DNA of 64,000 bases from Bog-756 sp963777665 (lineage in GTDB: Bacteria > Actinomycetota > Acidimicrobiia > Acidimicrobiales > RAAP-2): assembly GCA_963777665.1 (NCBI GenBank), contig CAVZRJ010000006.1, positions 372,001 through 436,000 of the forward strand, read 5' to 3'. How positions within the stretch are numbered: the stretch's first letter is position 1; the number at the start of each line of letters is the position of its first letter. The position numbers and the translations under genes were made by a program. Under the pieces are notes generated by a model. It was not told where the DNA came from, searched no databases, and was given only the letters and a program-made list of their open reading frames with translations. Below, piece by piece: positions 8,028 through 16,643 of the stretch.

Positions 8028-8819
8028 ATGGTGCCCGTGACTGTTGATTGGACCACGGTCTCTTCATTGGCAACCGCTGCGGGAACATTCGTCCTCGGTA
8101 TCGCCACATTCGCCGCGGTCCGATCGTCCAATCGTTCGGCTCGCATTGCTGAGGCGGCACTACAGGAACAACGTCGGCCGGTCCTTGCCCCCTCCCGCCT
8201 CGAAGACCCACAACAGAAGATCATGTTTCTCGGAGGGCATTGGGTCAGTGTTGCCGGAGGCCGAGCGGCAGTTGAGCACATCGACGGCATCGTGTATCTG
8301 GCGATGAGCTTGAGAAACGTCGGCAGTGGCATTGCCGTCTGTCAGGGATGGACGATCAGACCAGGCCCGAGTGCAACGAACACCTATCCCACCCATGTGC
8401 CTTTGGAAGAGCTACGGCTTCAATCGCGCGATCTGTATGTGCCGTCCAGTGATGTCGGCATGTGGCAAGGAGCTCTGCGCAACCCCGACGATCCGTTGCG
8501 TGCTCACGTCGCGGAGGCGATCAATGCCGGTGAACCACTCACCATCGAGCTGCTCTACACAGATCAGATCGGCCGCCAACGGACGATTTCGCGATTCGGT
8601 CTCTTCCCGACCGGCGATTCGTGGCTTTCCAGCCTGGTCCGCCACTGGTATCTCGATTGGGACGGGCCCCGCCCCGAGAGCGTGACGTTCGCCGCAGCCG
8701 AAGCGGTGCTCCGCGATCACGAGGCCCTTGTCAAGAAGAGAGCAGCGACCGACGACCGGGGCGGCCAGCAGGACGGGGACGACTCGCCAACCGATGGCGA
8801 CAGCCACCCTTCGCCGTGA
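8028..8819 (+). CDS. Membrane-anchored hypothetical protein
   Basis: 263 residues. ATG 8028 places one transmembrane helix near the N-terminus (about residues 9-27, LATAAGTFVLGIATFAAV), followed by a short basic helix (RSSNRSARIAEAALQEQRRP) and a beta-rich soluble domain (YLAMSLRNVGSGIAVCQGW). This layout, one helix then a cytoplasmic beta domain with LRNVGxGxA, recurs in unnamed actinobacterial proteins. The tail is acidic and disordered. Function unknown; no neighbours share its strand. Confidence 0.7.
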   Translation: MVPVTVDWTTVSSLATAAGTFVLGIATFAAVRSSNRSARIAEAALQEQRRPVLAPSRLEDPQQKIMFLGGHWVSVAGGRAAVEHIDGIVYLAMSLRNVGSGIAVCQGWTIRPGPSATNTYPTHVPLEELRLQSRDLYVPSSDVGMWQGALRNPDDPLRAHVAEAINAGEPLTIELLYTDQIGRQRTISRFGLFPTGDSWLSSLVRHWYLDWDGPRPESVTFAAAEAVLRDHEALVKKRAATDDRGGQQDGDDSPTDGDSHPSP

Positions 8820-8918
8820 CCTGAATAGCATCACCATCAAGTGAGCCGGTCCAAGCACGACCAGAAGCCCGCGGTTGCCGGGAACCTCAACCGGAGCGCT
8901 GAACCCGGGCCTTCGCGA

Positions 8919-10166
8919 TCAGTTGCCGCGACCTGCCCGATATCGCTGGTGAGCGTCGGGGTTGTCGGCTGCCGCGATCCGGTCCTGGACGTCCGAGAGC
9001 TCGGCCCTGGCCGTTCGGCTGTAGCGAGGGTCCGGCGTCACCTCGTCGCCGGCGAGGGGCGGCAGTGCGAATCCTGAGTAGACGACCTTCCGGGGACGCT
9101 CGATCGGCGGATGGGCGCGGTGGAGCGTGTCGCTACAGTGCACCGTCACGTCGCCCGTCCGCGTCTCGAGCATCCGGGGTTGAAGGTCAAGAGTGGGGTC
9201 GCGGCCGGCGGACAGTGTGTTGGCGCGGTGGCTTCCCGGGATCACACCGAGGGCACCGCTGTTGCGATCGGCACCGGTGACCGAGATACCGCACGTCAGT
9301 CCGCTGCACACATAGGAGTGCTTGCCTTGTCCGCAGTCCTTGTGCCAGGGAAGATCCGAGAGGCCGCGAACGATCCCGACCGGCTTCACGAGGCCCTCCC
9401 CCCCACCGCTGTGCCGGTGCCCGTCGCCGGTGAGGTCGCCGATCCATTGGTACCGCTCGCCAGCGACCGCCTGTCGGAGGGCAGCTGACTTCTCGTGGAA
9501 GAACAGGACGCGTACAGCCAGCGACTCCCCCTCGCTGTCCTCGGCCCACCAGGACTCGCCGTCGTCGGGGGTAGCGCGGCTGATCCACTCGTCGATATCG
9601 GCGCCGATCGCATCCATGACGTCCTGCTCGAAGACGCTGCCGAGGTGGAGGAATCCGGTCTGCTCGATGAAATGGGTCATCTCTTCGCGATCGTCGTCGG
9701 GCGTGAAGATGCGATCGAGGTCGAGGGGACCGCCGTCGAGATCAGCAAAGGTAACGTCGCCGGTCTCGTGAACCTTCCGGCCGTCCAGCAGAGCGCGCAT
9801 CGGCGGTTCCCATGCGATCCAGTCGTTGATGCTTCCGGCAGCGATCCGGACGCGTGAGGTCATGGCAAGGCCCATCGCCGACTGGACGTCCTGGAGGAAG
9901 TCCGAGACCGCGTCAGTGGACAGCACGGCGACGACGCCAGCGTCATCGGTTCCCGAGCGGATTCCGAGGGTTTCCCCCGATCGGAAGAGCGTGACCTTCC
10001 GGCCATCGACCTCGAGTCCGAGAGGCGCGAGCTCCTTGTACGCGACGCCACGCCCGGCGAGGTCACCGTGTACGGCGATGGCATCTGGTAGAAGTGCGTC
10101 GACCATCTCGTCGCGCTCGAGTGCTCTGACGTCCTTGAGCAGGCGGGTCCGGCAATCGATCGACAT
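8919..10166 (-). CDS. Phytanoyl-CoA dioxygenase family protein with SCP2-like N-terminal domain
   Basis: 415 residues; ATG 10166 follows an AGGGAGG ribosome site. The C-terminal half is a PhyH-type Fe(II)/2-oxoglutarate oxygenase: LPWHKDCGQGKH gives the HxD iron ligands, GALGVIPGSHRAN follows, and VHCSDTLHRAHPP holds the distal histidine. The first 150 residues are not part of PhyH; they resemble a sterol-carrier (SCP2-like) fold (VTLFRSGETLGIRSG, WIAWEPPMRALLDGR). The fusion suggests hydroxylation of a bound lipid or acyl-CoA, which is inference. Monocistronic. Confidence 0.85.
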   Translation of the reverse strand: MSIDCRTRLLKDVRALERDEMVDALLPDAIAVHGDLAGRGVAYKELAPLGLEVDGRKVTLFRSGETLGIRSGTDDAGVVAVLSTDAVSDFLQDVQSAMGLAMTSRVRIAAGSINDWIAWEPPMRALLDGRKVHETGDVTFADLDGGPLDLDRIFTPDDDREEMTHFIEQTGFLHLGSVFEQDVMDAIGADIDEWISRATPDDGESWWAEDSEGESLAVRVLFFHEKSAALRQAVAGERYQWIGDLTGDGHRHSGGGEGLVKPVGIVRGLSDLPWHKDCGQGKHSYVCSGLTCGISVTGADRNSGALGVIPGSHRANTLSAGRDPTLDLQPRMLETRTGDVTVHCSDTLHRAHPPIERPRKVVYSGFALPPLAGDEVTPDPRYSRTARAELSDVQDRIAAADNPDAHQRYRAGRGN

Positions 10167-10354
10167 GCGCCCTCCCTTGACATGGCCATTCTGCCGCATC
10201 GGTTCGACGCACGCTTCGGTACCGACCAACGCGGTTGGGAGTGCGACCCGCTGGCACGTCCACGGGCTTGACGGCGTGGGTCCACAAGCCTCATTTGGAG
10301 CGCTGAGCCGGGCAGAGCAAGCGCTGTGCGATCGACAGACGCTCGTGGATGGTC

Positions 10355-11740
10355 CTACCCGACCTTGGCGGCCTCTGCTACGAGCTGGGAGACGAAATTG
10401 GCGCCGTCAACCGTGCCGATTCCGGAGGCCATGTCGTAGCCCTTCACCGCCTTGTAGCCGGTTACCCCGTTGAACGAATTGTTGCCTGAGGTGACATCGA
10501 CGAAGCCACTGGCCCCCGCGGTCGCCATTCCGTAGAGGGCCGCGTCAAGGTCCCCGAGACCTTTGCCGGCCACCTGGTCTGCGATTGCCACGATGCCCGC
10601 AAACTCAGGGGTTGCCTCACTGGTGCCACCAACTGGCAGCCATCCCCCGGCGCCCGAGTAGTAGATCTCGGCGCCGCCGAGCACCGATGCGCTCATCGAC
10701 ACGTCAGGCGTGCCGCGCCACTTGCCCACGACACCGGAAACCGAGCTCTGGAAGGGGGGAACAGCAAACGCGGCAGAGTCGCCTCCACCGCCCGCGCCGG
10801 AGCCGTCGTTCCAGACCACCGGGGGTTTCGTCTGGTGGTACGGGGCTGCGGCACTGATCGAGAGCTGCAATCCCCCGACACTCGTGACGAGTGGATCGCT
10901 CGAGGGCCAGGAATTGACTCGGTGGGCATAGAGACTGCACGGACTCGCCGCGTTGGAGCAGTTGGTGGCACCGTAGTCCCCGGAGGCGCCCAACACGGTC
11001 ACGCCTGCCGACTTTGCCGAGGTGAAGGCGGTTCGGAACGGTGCGATCTTGCTCGCGAAGCTCGTTCCAAACGTCTGCTCGGTCGCTCCGAAGCTCTGGG
11101 AGATGACAGCGCCACCCGCGATCCCGAGCGACTTCCTATTGCTGATGACATAGTTCTCGGCGGCAACGATCTGCGTGAAACCGACTGCACCCTCAGTTTC
11201 GGCCACCGGTGTCTCGACAAGCAGAATGTTCGCTCCCGGTGCGATGGCATGCGCGTACTCGACGTCGAGAGTCGTCTCCACAGCCCAGCTGGTGTTGGAC
11301 GCCGTTATCGCCCCTGCCGGTGCGATGATCTTGAAGCTCGGAGGAGCCGGCAGATTGAACCCGGCATCGAATCTCGTGAGGTCTCGCTGAATGGTATTCG
11401 AGCCAAAGGCGTCGACGACCACAACGGTCTCGCCGGCACCTGTGTCCTTGTTCGCATAGAGCGGCCCGAGATCGTAGGCAGCCTGGAGCTGAGCGGGCTC
11501 ATAACAGCCACACGACCCGGGGCCTGGCGGCGTCGCCGCCTGGTCTCTGGCATGGGGTTCGATTCGGATCAGCGGAAGCGGTGCGCCGATCGACGATCCA
11601 CCAGTCACGGAGCGAAGTGAACCATTACCTGCTGAGGAAGACACCCCGAACACCACCGCACTTGTGCTCAGGATCACGACCGCCACAGCTACGCAGGCGA
11701 CGGTCGCTCCACGTACGGTCCGGAACAGGAATGAATCCAT
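10355..11740 (-). CDS. Secreted S53 family (sedolisin/kumamolisin-like) serine protease
   Basis: 461 residues. A basic N-terminus with a hydrophobic helix (residues 12-32) is a signal peptide or anchor. The sedolisin catalytic set is present: Glu155 and Asp159 in AVETTLDVEYAHAIAPGA, the oxyanion Asp255 in GASGDYG, and Ser374 in VGGTSEATPEF. These enzymes cut proteins outside the cell at acid pH. The long activation prodomain of classical S53 proteases is missing: only about 70 residues separate the signal from the catalytic core, as in a prodomain-less actinobacterial subgroup. The start at 11740 follows GAGGAG. Confidence 0.88.
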   Translation of the reverse strand: MDSFLFRTVRGATVACVAVAVVILSTSAVVFGVSSSAGNGSLRSVTGGSSIGAPLPLIRIEPHARDQAATPPGPGSCGCYEPAQLQAAYDLGPLYANKDTGAGETVVVVDAFGSNTIQRDLTRFDAGFNLPAPPSFKIIAPAGAITASNTSWAVETTLDVEYAHAIAPGANILLVETPVAETEGAVGFTQIVAAENYVISNRKSLGIAGGAVISQSFGATEQTFGTSFASKIAPFRTAFTSAKSAGVTVLGASGDYGATNCSNAASPCSLYAHRVNSWPSSDPLVTSVGGLQLSISAAAPYHQTKPPVVWNDGSGAGGGGDSAAFAVPPFQSSVSGVVGKWRGTPDVSMSASVLGGAEIYYSGAGGWLPVGGTSEATPEFAGIVAIADQVAGKGLGDLDAALYGMATAGASGFVDVTSGNNSFNGVTGYKAVKGYDMASGIGTVDGANFVSQLVAEAAKVG

Positions 11741-11905
11741 GTGTTCAACTCCTCGTTGAATAGCGCATTCTTGTGGCCGCCAACAGCCGGCGGCTCGGTG
11801 CGGTCGACCCAGACGCACAGGAAAGCATCACAGTGTAAAGCTTGCAAGAATGTCCCGGTAGGTGCCACGAGGTCTGCGCGAAACCTCCGAAAGGAAACGG
11901 TCACC

Positions 11906-12181
11906 ATGGTTCAGTCGGATGAGAGCGGGCAGGTCAGGAACCGGAGGCGCCTCGGAACCGGAGCAATCGCCTCTCTCGCGGGAGGCGGGCTTCTGCTCAT
12001 CTTCATCATCCAGAACACCGAGCGGATCAGACTCCACTTCCTCGTCTGGAACTTCTCCTGGCCGTTGTGGCTCTATACGCTGGTTACTGCGGCGTTCGGG
12101 GCGCTGCTCTGGGTCGGACTCGGCGTGATGCGCCGCCATCGACGCCGCAAGGAGCGTCGGGCGGACCGACGTGGAGACTAA
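11906..12181 (+). CDS. LapA/DUF1049 family small membrane protein
   Basis: 91 residues with two transmembrane helices (about 26-42 and 50-73) and a basic C-terminal tail. The motif IIQNTERIRLHFLVWNFSWP is the LapA family signature. The family is linked to lipopolysaccharide assembly in Gram-negatives, but in Actinobacteria its role is unknown. ATG 11906 follows AAAGGAAA. It is divergent from the protease gene with 165 bases between them. Confidence 0.82.
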   Translation: MVQSDESGQVRNRRRLGTGAIASLAGGGLLLIFIIQNTERIRLHFLVWNFSWPLWLYTLVTAAFGALLWVGLGVMRRHRRRKERRADRRGD

Positions 12182-12212
12182 CCCCAGGCGTGATCAGTTC
12201 TGGAGCGGCGTT

Positions 12213-12665
12213 CTATGAGTCGGCGCGGGAGATGACCACAACGCACGGGGCATTTCGGACCACATAGTCGGAAACCGAACCGAGCAGTGCACGCCGAATT
12301 CCACTTCGACCGCGAGTTCCCAACACGATCGCGTCGGCCGAAATTTCTTCGGCAAGTGCGCACAGGGCTGAGCCGGGACTGCCTTCGATCACACGGGTCT
12401 GCACTGCTGTGACATCCAACAAGCTCGCCGTGTGATCGACTACCGCCCTTCCTTCGGCAAGCTTTTGACTTCGCTCACTCTCATACTCGTCGGGGCTCAT
12501 CGACGGTCCGGCATGACCCGAACCATCCTGAGTCAGAGACGGATCCATTCCGTCGATGACCGTCACGACGATGAGAACATCCGCTTGGCGCAACACCGCC
12601 ACTCCTGCCAATACAGACCGCACGGCCAGTTCGGAACCGTCGGTAGCAAGGAGAACGGTGCTCAC
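12213..12665 (-). CDS. Universal stress protein (UspA family)
   Basis: 150 residues, one Usp domain: TVLLATDGSELAVRSV at the start and the ATP-binding loop GTRGRSGIRRALLGSVSDYV at the end, matching G-2x-G-9x-G-S. An ATP-binding stress or dormancy modulator. The start is GTG. It is convergent with lapA and a single gene. Confidence 0.9.
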   Translation of the reverse strand: MSTVLLATDGSELAVRSVLAGVAVLRQADVLIVVTVIDGMDPSLTQDGSGHAGPSMSPDEYESERSQKLAEGRAVVDHTASLLDVTAVQTRVIEGSPGSALCALAEEISADAIVLGTRGRSGIRRALLGSVSDYVVRNAPCVVVISRADS

Positions 12666-12814
12666 TGCTGAGAGTCTGTCACGGCAGTGTGAGCCCTGCA
12701 GGAGCTACGGCGTCAGGCGAATCACCTTCTGGAGATCCGTCGTTGGGTCGCCCTGCACGGTCTCGCCGAGGCCTCCCCGAGATCTCAGCGGTAGTCTCAG
12801 GGAGGACAGAAACG

Positions 12815-14314
12815 ATGGATACCGAGAGACCGATCACGGTGAGCAACGCAGAGCATCGGCCGGACGCCGGGGGGACTCCGAGCCGTTCTTTCTCCGCCTC
12901 CTGGCGGCGGAAGCGCCTCACCGTGAAGGAGCGGGTGGCCCGGGGCCGTGATGCCCGCAGGGAGGCCCCCCGCTCGAGTCACGGGCGATTTGAGCTCGCA
13001 GCGGATCGCCCCGACCCGGTGGCGCTGTTGGAGGAACAGGGTGCGAGCCGGGTGCGCGAGCTGCTCCCGATCCGCCACGGACGGATGCTCGTCTCGCCCT
13101 TTACGTTCTACCGGGGTGCGGCACTGATCCAGGCTACGGATCTGTCCACTACCCCGGTTTCCGGCGTTACCGTGCAGTTGTGCGGCGACGCCCACCTGTC
13201 GAATTTCGGACTGTTCGGTACCCCTGAGCGTCAGCTGCTCTTCGACATCAACGACTTCGACGAAACGCTCCCTGGTCCGTGGGAGTGGGACGTCAAGCGG
13301 TTGGCCGTGAGCTTCGAGATCTTGGGTCGCCACCGGGGGTTCTCGCAGTCGGATCGCCAAGCCGTCGTCATGGAGGGTGTGCGTGCATATCGGGAGCGGA
13401 TGCGAGAAGCCGCTGGGTCGGGGACGCTCCAGGTCTGGTACGACCACCTCGAAGCCGGCCATCTCCTCGACGAGATGCGCGCGGAGGTCGAGCGGGGCCG
13501 GCTCAGCAGGAAGGAGCATCGGGCGGTCGAGAAGGGCGTTGCCAAGGCGCGCACACGCGACAGCATGCGGGTGTTCACCCGCAGGGTCGGCAAGGTCGGT
13601 GACCAACTTCGCATCGTCGCAGATCCACCTGTGACAGTGCCGGTCGAGGACCTCCTCGAGCCAGGCTCGGAATGGGCTCAGAGCGACGTCCTGATCAAGA
13701 AACTCCTGGCCTCCTATCGCGAGACCCTGGGCATCGAGCACCACCCTCTGGAGGAGTTTCGCTATGTCCACGCGGCTCGAAAGATCGTCGGTGTGGGCAG
13801 CGTCGGCACCCGCTGCTACATCCTCTTGTTGATCGGGCGCGACGAAACCGACCCCCTGGTTCTCCAAGTGAAGGAAGCCCAGGCCTCGGTCCTCGAGCGT
13901 TTCGCCGGCCGGAGCGAGTACGCCCACCATGGTCAGCGCGTCGTGGCCGGTCAGCGTCTCATGCAGGGGGCCAGCGACGCCTTCCTCGGCTGGCAGCGCA
14001 TCAAAGGGCTCGATGGGGAGGCGCGCGACTATTACGTGCGCCAGCTCCACGATTGGAAGGGCGGCCCCGAGGTCGAAGAGATGCTCGTGCCCGGAGCCAC
14101 CATCTACGCCCGCATCTGCGGGGCGACGTTGGCCCGGGCACACGCCCGGTGGGGCGATCGGATCGCCATCGCGTCGTATCTGGGCAAGGGCGACGCTTTC
14201 GATCGGGCGATCGCAGACTTCTCCGCGGCATACGCTGATCAGAACGAGCGGGACTACGAAGCGCTTGTCCGGGCAGTGCGGTCTGGGCGTCTCGCCGCCG
14301 AGACGGGTGTCTAG
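12815..14314 (+). CDS. DUF2252 family protein
   Basis: 499 residues covering the full DUF2252 family: FYRGAALIQATDLST, then VQLCGDAHLSNFGLF and LLFDINDFDETLPGPWEWD in the first half, and LQVKEAQASVLE further on. HLSNFG followed by FDxNDFD resembles the catalytic and metal loops of the protein-kinase-like/aminoglycoside phosphotransferase fold, so an ATP-dependent small-molecule kinase is a fair inference; no substrate is established. ATG 12815 follows GGGAGG. A hydrophilic N-terminal extension of about 60 residues precedes the domain. Confidence 0.88.
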   Translation: MDTERPITVSNAEHRPDAGGTPSRSFSASWRRKRLTVKERVARGRDARREAPRSSHGRFELAADRPDPVALLEEQGASRVRELLPIRHGRMLVSPFTFYRGAALIQATDLSTTPVSGVTVQLCGDAHLSNFGLFGTPERQLLFDINDFDETLPGPWEWDVKRLAVSFEILGRHRGFSQSDRQAVVMEGVRAYRERMREAAGSGTLQVWYDHLEAGHLLDEMRAEVERGRLSRKEHRAVEKGVAKARTRDSMRVFTRRVGKVGDQLRIVADPPVTVPVEDLLEPGSEWAQSDVLIKKLLASYRETLGIEHHPLEEFRYVHAARKIVGVGSVGTRCYILLLIGRDETDPLVLQVKEAQASVLERFAGRSEYAHHGQRVVAGQRLMQGASDAFLGWQRIKGLDGEARDYYVRQLHDWKGGPEVEEMLVPGATIYARICGATLARAHARWGDRIAIASYLGKGDAFDRAIADFSAAYADQNERDYEALVRAVRSGRLAAETGV

Positions 14315-14371
14315 GTGTCGTGAAGACCGAAGCCGTTGTGACCTCAGCAATCGCGTAGTCGGACACTCTCC

Positions 14372-14400
14372 TGGACAACTGTCCAAGTCTGCCGTACGAT
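14372..14400 (+). promoter_or_regulatory. Promoter with overlapping inverted repeat upstream of the DapB-like/Rieske operon
   Basis: -35 TGGACA (14372-14377), exactly 17 bases, then -10 TACGAT (14395-14400). The -35 box is also the left arm of a perfect inverted repeat, TGGACA-AC-TGTCCA (14372-14385), so a repressor bound there would block the polymerase. The predicted start site near 14407 leaves a leader of about 40 bases with a GGGGGAG ribosome site. Confidence 0.6.
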
Positions 14401-14445
14401 GCCGGACAGCGGGCGGCCTCGTGCCCCCGAGGGGGAGAAGGCACC

Positions 14446-15573
14446 TTGTCGAAAAGAGCTCTCCGAGTCGTGCAGTTCGCCACCGGCAACGTGGGCTCTG
14501 AGATGGTGGGGCGGATCGTCGAGCACCCCGACCTCGAGCTGGTCGGCCTCTATTGCTACTCGCCCGAGAAGGTCGGACGTGACGCCGGGGAGATTGTCGG
14601 AATCGAGCCGCTCGGGATCGTGGCCACCGGTGACATCGAGGACGTGCTCCGGCTGAAACCGGACATCGTGAGCTTCAACGGGGTCTGGCCGGACATCGAC
14701 CGGTTCTGCATCCTGCTCGAGAACGGCATCAACGTGGTCACCACGTCCGACTGGATCACGGGCCATCATCGCGACCGCAATCACCCACATCCCTCCGGCA
14801 GGAAGCCTACCGAGCTCATCGAAGCCGCCTGTCAGCGTGGGGGCACATCGTTCTATGGAACCGGCATGAATCCCGGCCTCGCCCAGATACTGAGCGTCGT
14901 CGCAACGGCAGGGACGGGACGGGTGGACCACATCACCGTGCTGGAGACGGTCGACGTCTCGTGCCATCACTCGGTCGACACGTGGAAGAACGTCGGCTAT
15001 GGCAGACCGGTGGACGATCCCGAGATACCCGGACTCCTCGAGACGGGTTGCACCGTCTTCGCAGACTCGATCTACATGATGGCTGACTGCCTCGACCTGC
15101 GGATCGATGACATCGTCTTCGAGTGCGAGCTCGGCGCGTGCACCGAGGACATCGATCTCGGCTGGTGGTCACTTCCGAAGGGGTCGGTCGGCGCGAGTCT
15201 CGCCAAGTTCAAAGGGATCTCGGACGGTGACCCGAAGATCGAGGTCCACCTCGAATGGCAGATGACGCAAAAGACGGAGCCCCGGTGGGCCGTGCAAGGC
15301 TGCTACATCACCACCATCGACGGTGACCCCATGATCGTCAACCGCCACATGATCTTCCCAGCGACCGGCACCCCCCATGGATCGATGGACGCGACCTACT
15401 TCGCCTCGTTGGGCATGACCATCACCGGGATGCCGGCACTCAATGCGATGCGTTCGGTGTGTGAGGCGAGCCCCGGTCTCCTGACGAGTTCGGATCTGCC
15501 GTTGCGCGCCTTTGCGAGCCGGGTCCACGGCGCGGCGGAGGCGCCTGGCAGCCCCGTCGAGCCGACGAAGTAG
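14446..15573 (+). CDS. DapB-like NAD(P)H-dependent dehydrogenase family protein
   Basis: 375 residues. The N-terminal Rossmann domain reads VVQFATGNVGSEMVGRIVEH, typical of dihydrodipicolinate-reductase-like proteins related to 2,4-diaminopentanoate dehydrogenase. GTGMNPGLAQILS and TVLETVDVSCHHS belong to the same subfamily. The start is TTG behind GGGGGAGAAGG. Actinobacteria carry many such paralogues near steroid and lipid catabolism genes; the substrate is unknown. It is followed after five bases by a Rieske oxygenase gene, so the two form one operon driven by the promoter at 14372. Confidence 0.82.
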   Translation: MSKRALRVVQFATGNVGSEMVGRIVEHPDLELVGLYCYSPEKVGRDAGEIVGIEPLGIVATGDIEDVLRLKPDIVSFNGVWPDIDRFCILLENGINVVTTSDWITGHHRDRNHPHPSGRKPTELIEAACQRGGTSFYGTGMNPGLAQILSVVATAGTGRVDHITVLETVDVSCHHSVDTWKNVGYGRPVDDPEIPGLLETGCTVFADSIYMMADCLDLRIDDIVFECELGACTEDIDLGWWSLPKGSVGASLAKFKGISDGDPKIEVHLEWQMTQKTEPRWAVQGCYITTIDGDPMIVNRHMIFPATGTPHGSMDATYFASLGMTITGMPALNAMRSVCEASPGLLTSSDLPLRAFASRVHGAAEAPGSPVEPTK

Positions 15574-15578
15574 GGCTG

Positions 15579-16544
15579 ATGGCTGCGCGGTATCCGTTTC
15601 CCGCATCGCCCAACGGATGGTTCTGTATCAGCTCCACCGGGGAACTCGCCGAGAGAGATGTGAAGTCGGTCAGCTACCTGGGGCGCGCCCTGGTTCTCTT
15701 CCGTGGCGATGACGGAAGGGCCCGCGTCTTCGATGCACACTGCCCCCACCTCGGTGCCGACCTGGGCATCGGGGGTCGCGTATGCGGCGACGGCATCAGG
15801 TGCCCGTTTCACGGTTGGCGCTTCGATGGCAGGGGCCAGCTCGTCGAAGTCCCGGGAATCGATCGCACGCCCCGTGCCGCCGCTCTGGCGTGGGACGTCT
15901 GCGAGCGAAACGGGCGGATCTTCGTCTGGCATCATGCGGAGGGTGCGCCGCCGAGCTACGACGTGGCTGCCTACCGCGAGGACGAGGAGGAGTGGACGCC
16001 GTGGAGGAGCAACAGCTACACGGTGCGCGTCCATGTCCAGGATCTGACGGAGAACATCATCAACCGATCGCACTTCTCCGCAGTGCACGACATGGCACAG
16101 CCCGAACACGAGCAATTCGATGTGACATTCTCGGGTCCGTCTATGGTCGTCGAGCAGAGCCTGAAGGTGACCGCACTCTCAGAGGCGGGCTTCGAGGTGA
16201 GCACCAGAACGACGACCTGTGGGCCGGGGATCGTCGCAGTCGAGGTCAATCAGGACCCTGTCGAGATGCTCACCTACATCACCCAGACACCGATCGACGA
16301 GGAGTTCACCGAGGTGACCATCCACTTCTCCATGAAGCGGCTCCCGGACGCCGACGCGACCGAGTCGATCTCCGAGCTCAACGACCAGATCACCAATCTC
16401 CAGTTCACGCAGGACGTGCCGATCTGGGAGCACAAGATCTACCGCGAACACCCGATCATTACGAAGGTCGACGGACCGGTGACGCAGTACCGCCGTTGGT
16501 TCCGCCAGTTCTACTCAGACGGGAGTGGCCAGCCTCGGGAGTGA
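15579..16544 (+). CDS. Rieske [2Fe-2S] oxygenase, terminal component (KshA/DAF36-like)
   Basis: 321 residues. The Rieske cluster is bound by CPHLG (Cys55, His57) and CPFHGW (Cys75, His78). The mononuclear iron site begins in DLTENIINRSHFSAVHD with Asn/His/His spacing. The length and the ENIINRSHF motif place it with the 3-ketosteroid-9-alpha-hydroxylase and cholesterol-7-desaturase type of terminal oxygenases rather than the ring-hydroxylating alpha subunits with a large C-terminal domain. It needs a separate reductase, which is not in the window. It is cotranscribed with the DapB-like gene. Confidence 0.88.
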   Translation: MAARYPFPASPNGWFCISSTGELAERDVKSVSYLGRALVLFRGDDGRARVFDAHCPHLGADLGIGGRVCGDGIRCPFHGWRFDGRGQLVEVPGIDRTPRAAALAWDVCERNGRIFVWHHAEGAPPSYDVAAYREDEEEWTPWRSNSYTVRVHVQDLTENIINRSHFSAVHDMAQPEHEQFDVTFSGPSMVVEQSLKVTALSEAGFEVSTRTTTCGPGIVAVEVNQDPVEMLTYITQTPIDEEFTEVTIHFSMKRLPDADATESISELNDQITNLQFTQDVPIWEHKIYREHPIITKVDGPVTQYRRWFRQFYSDGSGQPRE

Positions 16545-16643
16545 CGACCCGTGAGGCGAGTGGCTCCGTCATGCGTCGGAACTGGGAACGGATCTTCGGG
16601 CCACAGGACAGCTCGCTTCCGGATTGATAAGAAAGGGCACGAT

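Noticed and set aside
7294..8211. 305-codon minus-strand frame including the hypothetical gene at 7294-7677
   Set aside because: Only the part from ATG 7677 has a ribosome site and protein-like sequence; the upstream part covers an intergenic region and the 5' end of the opposite gene.
11766..11852. CATTCTTG/CAAGAATG inverted repeat between the S53 protease and lapA
   Set aside because: Eight-base arms 71 bases apart are expected by chance at an appreciable rate in a region of this size.
12797..14386. Long minus-strand open frame opposite the DUF2252 gene
   Set aside because: No domain or ribosome site; the plus strand codes for a complete DUF2252 protein.
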